Positions 58,835-64,000 of a stretch of 64,000 nt of DNA are shown here, piece after piece. The notes below the pieces were generated by a model. That model was not told the origin of the DNA. It made no database searches and saw only the letters and a list, made by a program, of their open reading frames with translations. A program made the translations under genes and the position numbers. How positions within the stretch are numbered: position 1 is the first letter of the stretch; each line of letters begins with the position of its first letter. Source of the stretch: Cristatella mucedo (lineage: Eukaryota; Bryozoa; Phylactolaemata; Cristatellidae); contig WPIO01000050.1 in NCBI GenBank assembly GCA_009760855.2, positions 173,501 to 237,500 of the forward strand, read 5' to 3'.

Positions 58835-58972
58835 ATTAAATCCTAGCTGATTAAACAGCCTCTTTTTGCATAGCGACAGAAGAGCCTTTACAGCTATCAC
58901 CACCGCTTGCAGCGGCGATAAAGGATCGCCCACCGCAGGAATCGAACCCACGACCTCGGGACCGAGGTCAGG
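58835..58972 (-). mobile_element. tRNA-derived SINE (family 1)
   Basis: Nearly the same as 32905-33075: B box GGTTCGATTCC (minus strand, about 58938-58948), body, GTCGCTATGCAAAAAGAGGC, then ATTTAATTTATTTAAT. The head is cut at 58972, close to a palindrome. Confidence 0.78.
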
Positions 58973-58983
58973 GGCGAGTCCAC

Positions 58984-59016
58984 GCGCCAGAGCAGTGCGA
59001 GGCACTGCTCTGGCGC
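58984..59016. repeat. Perfect palindrome, 15-bp arms
   Basis: GCGCCAGAGCAGTGC, a 3-base GAG loop, then the exact complement. It can form a cruciform. It starts 12 bp from the truncated SINE. Confidence 0.9.
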
Positions 59017-59206
59017 TCCTGCCCGGACGAAACGGCGAGAGACGGCTGGCCCGAGGCAAGGGCTGGCTGGCTGGCTTGGTGGGTGGGTGGTCACAGGCAA
59101 TGCATGCAGTGAAGCACCCCTCTGCCGAGCCCCGCCCCCATCCGGCGGCCTTGAGCTGCTTGACGCAGCGATCCCACAGCAAGAGAAGTCGCGCTTATAC
59201 GATTTC

Positions 59207-59250
59207 AAACTCGACCTCATTTCGCGCGCGCGTGAAATGAGGTCGAGTTT
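59207..59250. repeat. Perfect palindrome, 17-bp arms with GC loop
   Basis: Arms 59207-59223 and 59234-59250 (AAACTCGACCTCATTTC and its complement) around the alternating loop GCGCGCGCGT. Both strands therefore read the same KLDLISRAREMRSSL-like peptide, an artefact. Confidence 0.9.
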
Positions 59251-59652
59251 GCCTTCACTTTTGCCCCACTTGCTGCCTTGCTCCGGCGTGGCTTCACACG
59301 CTCGAACGACACCGTGCATCTAGCGTCTGAAGCAGTGGCAGCAGCAGCAGCAAGTGGGAGCGAGCAAAGCAGCCGGTGACGCAACGCCGGTGACAGCAGC
59401 AGCGATGGGATGGGATCACTGCAAGTACGAAGGTCGCAGCCCGTGCAGTAGCATCGACATCAGCGCAGCTAACGACCCTTCGTGACCGAGGTCTGTGCCC
59501 CCCCCCAGATGGCCAGATTTCAGCCAAAGGGGTTGCGCAAGACGAGTGAGAATCTCGGCGGCAGCCGACGTGCAGTGGATTAACAGAGTGGAAAACGACA
59601 AGCTTGCACAGCTTCTACAATGTGGTAGGGCATTGTCGGCAATGTCGGCCAT

Positions 59653-59659
59653 TTGTGTG

Positions 59660-59741
<82 letters not shown>
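59653..59741. repeat. (GT)n microsatellite
   Basis: Nearly pure GT run in the large ETS intron. Confidence 0.95.
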
Positions 59742-59744
<3 letters not shown>

Positions 59745-60860
59745 AAGAAAATAACCATGCTTCTACCGACAGGAAATGTGCAGCACAACAACACGGTGAC
59801 ATGCGAGCACACGCACTACACACAACACGTTGTGGACACACGGGGACAGTACCTGCCTGCGCAAACGCCTTGCCGTAGCTGAGGCCAGCGCTGTCCTTGA
59901 AACTTAAAAAGCAGTGCACGCGGCGCCGTGAGAGCGGACAGAGCATGGCCAAATACGCATCCAGCAGCGGCACAGCAGAGCCAAGGCAAGGCAGCAGCGC
60001 TTCTGCCGCCGCCACTGCCGCACCAAGATGGATGATGGGGAAGCACTTAAAGAGGCTCTCCTTCTACCCTGCTCCTTGTCATGAGCATCGAGCCGCACAG
60101 GGTAGAGTGTCAAAGGGTGTACATGTGCAGGGGGGGCATGCATAAGCACACGGCGCCTGCATTGATGCTTCTAGACCAAGAGCGACTGCATTGCTGCTTC
60201 TGGCTACGAAAGGCGCGTGACTTAAAGCATCTGCTCGCTGTGCCGTGAAGAAGCACAGTCACATGAGCTGCAGCGCGACCCGGAGAGGCAGCACTGGGCG
60301 ACACAGCGGCGACAGCAGAGTTAGCGGCTGTAGCAGCAAAGGCATCCACTGTTCGCGAGCTTCGACAGGCTGGCGAACAGCTGGCGCTGGCTGCTTGCGC
60401 CGCCCCCCCCCCCCCCGAGCCCGAGGGGGAGGAGCAGCACGAGCCCCAGCAACAGCAGCTGCTGCAGAGGTCGCAGCAAGCTCGGAGCTTGGGTGGCACG
60501 GCCGGCAGCTCACGGGCAGGAAGTCGAGCCGTGAGCCCTGAGCCGTCAAAGCTCCTCTCGACGGCCGACCGTGGGTGCTCGTCGGGTCGGCCGCTGTCAC
60601 GTCCGAGCGAGCTGCCGGTCACGTGGCAGGGAGAGGGTCTTGCCGGGCACGGGCACAGAGGGGGAGGGGAGGGGGCTGCTGTGAGCAACTCAGATGCAAA
60701 TAAACGAGCCGTCACGCTCGAGGTCAAGGTCAACCTCGTCGGTCTAGGTGAGCAGGCTGTGCAGCTAACAACAGACACGCTTGCAAGCTAGGAACGTGGC
60801 AGAGCGTGATCAGTCTCATATCATGCACGCAACCAGCCAAGGATATCATTTAAGTACTAA

Positions 60861-60967
60861 AGAGAGAGACAGAGACAGAGAGAGACAGAGAGAGAGACAG
60901 AGAGAGAGACAGAGACAGACAGAGAGACAGACAGGGAGACAGAGAGAGACAGAGAGAGAGAGAGACA

Positions 60968-61063
<96 letters not shown>
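60861..61063. repeat. (GA)n/(CAGA)n tract
   Basis: About 200 bp: GAGACA-interrupted first half, then pure GA. Confidence 0.95.
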
Positions 61064-61066
<3 letters not shown>

Positions 61067-61575
61067 GGAGGGACAGACAGAAAGAGACAGACAGACAGAT
61101 GTGTTGTGCACTAGCACGGTAGAATTGAAACGTACGACATCCTGATGCCCGAGACTAGAGGACCCCTAGCGACTTAACTTTCTAGACATATTCCAAGTAA
61201 GAGTTACGAAAGATCAGAGCTCGCAATGAGAATAGGATTCCATGCCTGGCTACTTGCACATGCAGTGCACGCACCGGAGCATGACAGCCAACTAGTGCAG
61301 GGTCACGCGTCAAGTCAGGAGTGAAAGCTCTTGCACTTGAGAGGCAATGCACAGCTGCCACAGCCAAAAGGAGTACGGGAGAAGAGAAGGAAAGATAGAT
61401 GTGAAGGATGAGGTGAGAGAGACGGAGAGAGAGCGACAGAGAGACAGGGAGAGAGAGAATATGCAGGGCGTGTGCCAGAGCACATTCTTGCACGTGAGCA
61501 CGAGCGCACATCCGAGTGCATCCCACGCAGACCAGACGGCTGCAGCAGCAGTTGCTACTTCGCTGCTGTGCTCAC

Positions 61576-62092
61576 CCGGGGCTGGCCTCGGTCTCGTCAC
61601 GCTGTCCTTGACCGAGCGGCTAGACCCTCGGAGTGTGGCACTCGGCGGGGTGTACTCTTCTTCGTCGTCGTCATCGCCGTCTTCGCAGCTACCACCGTCA
61701 TATTCGCTGTCGTCGCCGTCGGTGTCGCCAGTGCCGCTGGCATCGTCGTCGTCGGCCATGGAGAAGCAGACGACACTGCTGCCGCCGCCGACACCACTCA
61801 AGCTGCCCCTATCGTCGCAGAAGTCGTCGTCGTAGCCATAGTAATAGTCCAGGCTGCTGCCTCTGTCTCCGCCTCCCGAGCAGCCGGCGAGAGTGCTGCC
61901 GCCGCCGCCACTGCGGCGGGGGCAGTCGCTCTGACACCACCACTGGTCGCCGCTCATGAGGTAGGCCCGCACGTCGGGGCCGCCGCACTCGGCCGCGGCC
62001 GTGAGCAGCGGCGGCCCGGCCTCGTCGTCCAGCGGATCGAACAGGCACTCCGTGGTAATCGGCGACGACGACTGAAGTACCGTGCTAGGCTC
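61576..62092 (-). CDS. ELF1-like: ELF/E74-like ETS factor, exon A (N-terminal region)
   Basis: 517 nt. Minus-strand acceptor CTGCCTCCTTAG at 62093-62104 precedes GAG CCT AGC ACG, with an in-frame TAG in the intron just before it. The donor CCCCGG/GTGAGC ends it in phase 1, matching exon B. The encoded 172 residues run TTECLFDPLDDEAGPP, VRAYLMSGDQWW, then Gly-rich and very acidic blocks (SMADDDDASG, EDGDDDDEEEYTPPS). An acidic N-terminal activation region ahead of the LLSMDSP motif is what ELF1 has. The first exon or exons, with the start codon, were not found and may lie beyond 62104 or outside the window. Exons A to H total 1467 nt, exactly 489 codons with the stop. Confidence 0.7.
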
Positions 62093-62104
62093 CTAAGGAG
62101 GCAG

Positions 62105-63080
62105 CGGCGGCAGCTTGGATTGCAGCAGCAGCAGCTGCGGCTGCGGCGCGAGAAGGGAGCGCGGGCAGCTTCCGGTGGCTACGGTGACAGAACTGAACAT
62201 GCCTACGCCTCCTGCTGCTGCTGCTGGTAGGTGACCTAACTAGATACCAGGAACCGGGACGGTTGTTCCGCATATCTCAGATTCCCAGTTTTTCAGTTGT
62301 AGCTTTGCAGAGGGCGCGACCTTTCCCTGCCATGGACACTGTGCATAGCAGCAGGCAGGCTAGCTGGGCGGTGGCCCATCAGCTGATCGATGCCGTCTGG
62401 ACACCCTCTACCCAACGTAAGCGCCGAAGGCCAGACGACCACGAGGGATGTAGGCATAGACGGTCGATGCTGGGCAGACAGACGCCTGCTCGAGGGCAGG
62501 GCAGTGCTAGGGCGGATCGCGCGAAGCTGCAACAGGAAGCAACTAGAAAGCTAGAAGCACCACGCAGTAACGGCTGTGACAGTGTAGCTCAGCACTTCCA
62601 GCCAAGTGGTGCTGAGGAATCGACAAGACACTTCTTGGCAGAGAGCATCCAATAGATGACTAAGAGATACCATTGCAAAGGCCAGCTTTCTAAACGACAG
62701 TATCATTTAATGATGATAATAATAATAATAATGCTGTATAGAAAGCATTCACATATGATTGGTGATAACATCCGCATGCAGTAGGCACAGTGTAAGCATT
62801 TGCAGCCGACGTCCACATTTGCCGAATAACACAGGCCAACCAAGTGAAGTTAGCGGCGCCTAGTTTGAGCAATGGAAGGCAGATTAACTTGGAACTTTGG
62901 TTGCACTAGCATTGCCATTGGCCTTGAAGCAGCAGCAGCAGCATCGTGACTGCTGCTGCTGCTGCTACTACCACTACGGTGCTGCTGCAGGCTTGTTTTG
63001 GCTTGCTCGCTTGCTCTGCTGCTAAGGCTCAATTAAATTCGTGAAAAACCATCACATGTTGCTAGTAAATTTTTTAGAAA
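62105..63080. other. Upstream of exon A, start exon not identified
   Basis: Part of an intron or 5' region of the ETS gene. I see TGCTGC runs (62215-62225, 62935-62990) and an ATA repeat, but no convincing first exon. Confidence 0.35.
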
Positions 63081-63084
63081 AAAA

Positions 63085-64000
63085 CGGATAGTGGCTAGAG
63101 GGCAAGACGTCGGACATGCATTCAAACCGTCGGAATGTGCTGCAGCATCTGAAAAATTGAATGCTTGCCTTGCCAATACTCGATCCTGGATGTCGGAAAA
63201 CTGCCTGAAATTAAATGACGATAAAAAGCAAACTACTGCTCATAAGACATTCTAAACGTGTGGCTCGATTAAAGGGCTTTGCTCCTCTAATAGGTGATGC
63301 TGTTGTGCGACCTTCACCACGTGCTCGAAATTTAGGTGTCGTTTGCAACAACTGCCTCAATTTTAAAAGCTTCATTCAGAAGACTGCTTCTGCAGCTAGC
63401 CATCACGTCAGATCCCTATCCAAGATTAGGAGCTGTCTTCCACAGTGGCTTGCAAAAAATTTAACTAGCTCCTTAGTTCTGTCTCGGCTTGATTATTGCA
63501 ATTTCCTATTGGCTGGGCTACCAAAAAACCAATTAGGCCACTGCAGCTGACTATGAATATGGCTGCGAGGCTAGTCTTCAAGTCCTAGAAGTTTGAGCAT
63601 GTGTCTCGTTTGCTAAAAGTGCTAAGATGGATGCCGGTTGACTTACGGATTCAGAGCAAGGTTCTTATGCTGAACCACAAGGCCTGCCACGGCTTGGCTC
63701 CTTCGTACCTAGCTGAACTGCTGCATCCGTTTCAGCCTGTTCAAGCCCTCAGGTCCTGTGTGGACAATAAATTAGCTGTCCCATTCCTCTGCTTAAAGAC
63801 CGTTGGCGACAGAAGCTTTAGCTCTGCAGGTCCTAGACTGTGGAACTCGCTCCCACAAATCTTACGCAACAACAACTACTCTCCTACTGCCGACTATGGC
63901 TCATCCTTTTCAGCGGTCCTGAGCTGCTACTTTCATGCTACATCATGCTTCATCCTCAACTGCTCTCCTGACTGTGCTATGCTTCCCACTTTCTCTTTGT
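63085..64000 (+). mobile_element. LINE family B, RT C-terminal half, runs off window
   Basis: The plus strand encodes the region after the RT active site: LKLNDDKK at about 63208, then ARNLGVVCNNCLNFKSFIQK, HHVRSLSKIRSCLP, VLSRLDYCNFLLAGLP, then frameshifted LRWMPVDLRI- and GDRSFSSAGPRLWNSLPQILRN-like parts to 63880. The 3' UTR continues outside the window. At least two stops or frameshifts. It is the best reference copy for the fragments at 15150, 38600, 46690 and 48285. Confidence 0.85.

Noticed and set aside
59820-60015. Minus-strand stretch LLDAYLAMLCPLSRRRVHCFL as a coding exon
   Set aside because: It looks protein-like but has no matching family, no clear splice pair, and the phase does not fit the ETS gene.

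Overview
This is nuclear DNA of a multicellular animal, probably an invertebrate; I cannot assign a phylum from the sequence alone. The evidence is multi-exon genes with GT-AG introns of 0.1-10 kb, an ELF/E74-class ETS factor, a peroxisomal NUDT7-type CoA hydrolase, a large C2H2 zinc-finger protein, dense non-LTR retrotransposon debris, tRNA-derived SINEs and very many dinucleotide microsatellites. No operons, CRISPR arrays or bacterial-type signals are present.

Layout. 1-8985: three tandem copies of a roughly 4.3-kb unit. Each carries a 5'-truncated minus-strand copy of the last part of a zinc-finger gene; two carry a dead CR1/L2-like LINE. 9000-10030: remnant of an R2/NeSL-like LINE. 10165-12820: a SINE, an LTR-like repeat and little else. 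13111-15057: an intact-ended, young, non-autonomous LTR retrotransposon with a Gag-like frame only and the target duplication GTGTA. 15150-18220: LINE and SINE fragments. 18229-23699: an unrecognised ORF, then the parental zinc-finger gene (1428 aa, minus strand, one uninterrupted frame). 26880-33587: a three-exon NUDT7-like gene (plus strand, 238 aa, Nudix box split by intron 1, C-terminal SRL). 34300-45080: almost entirely LINE, SINE and DNA-transposon fragments, often nested. 46366-62092: a minus-strand ELF/E74-like ETS gene reconstructed from eight short exons (488 codons visible, 5' end missing), with a hAT-type MITE, two strong palindromes and large microsatellites in its introns. 63085-64000: another LINE running out of the window.

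The three host genes are not functionally linked in any obvious way. Two are nuclear regulators (zinc finger and ETS) and one is a peroxisomal metabolic enzyme. The mobile DNA shows a clear history: a LINE lost its RT catalytic site, then the unit holding it and the zinc-finger copy was duplicated, then one copy took a SINE and a relative of the LTR element. One SINE family carries the 3' tail of the resident CR1/L2-like LINE, which suggests that LINE mobilised it.
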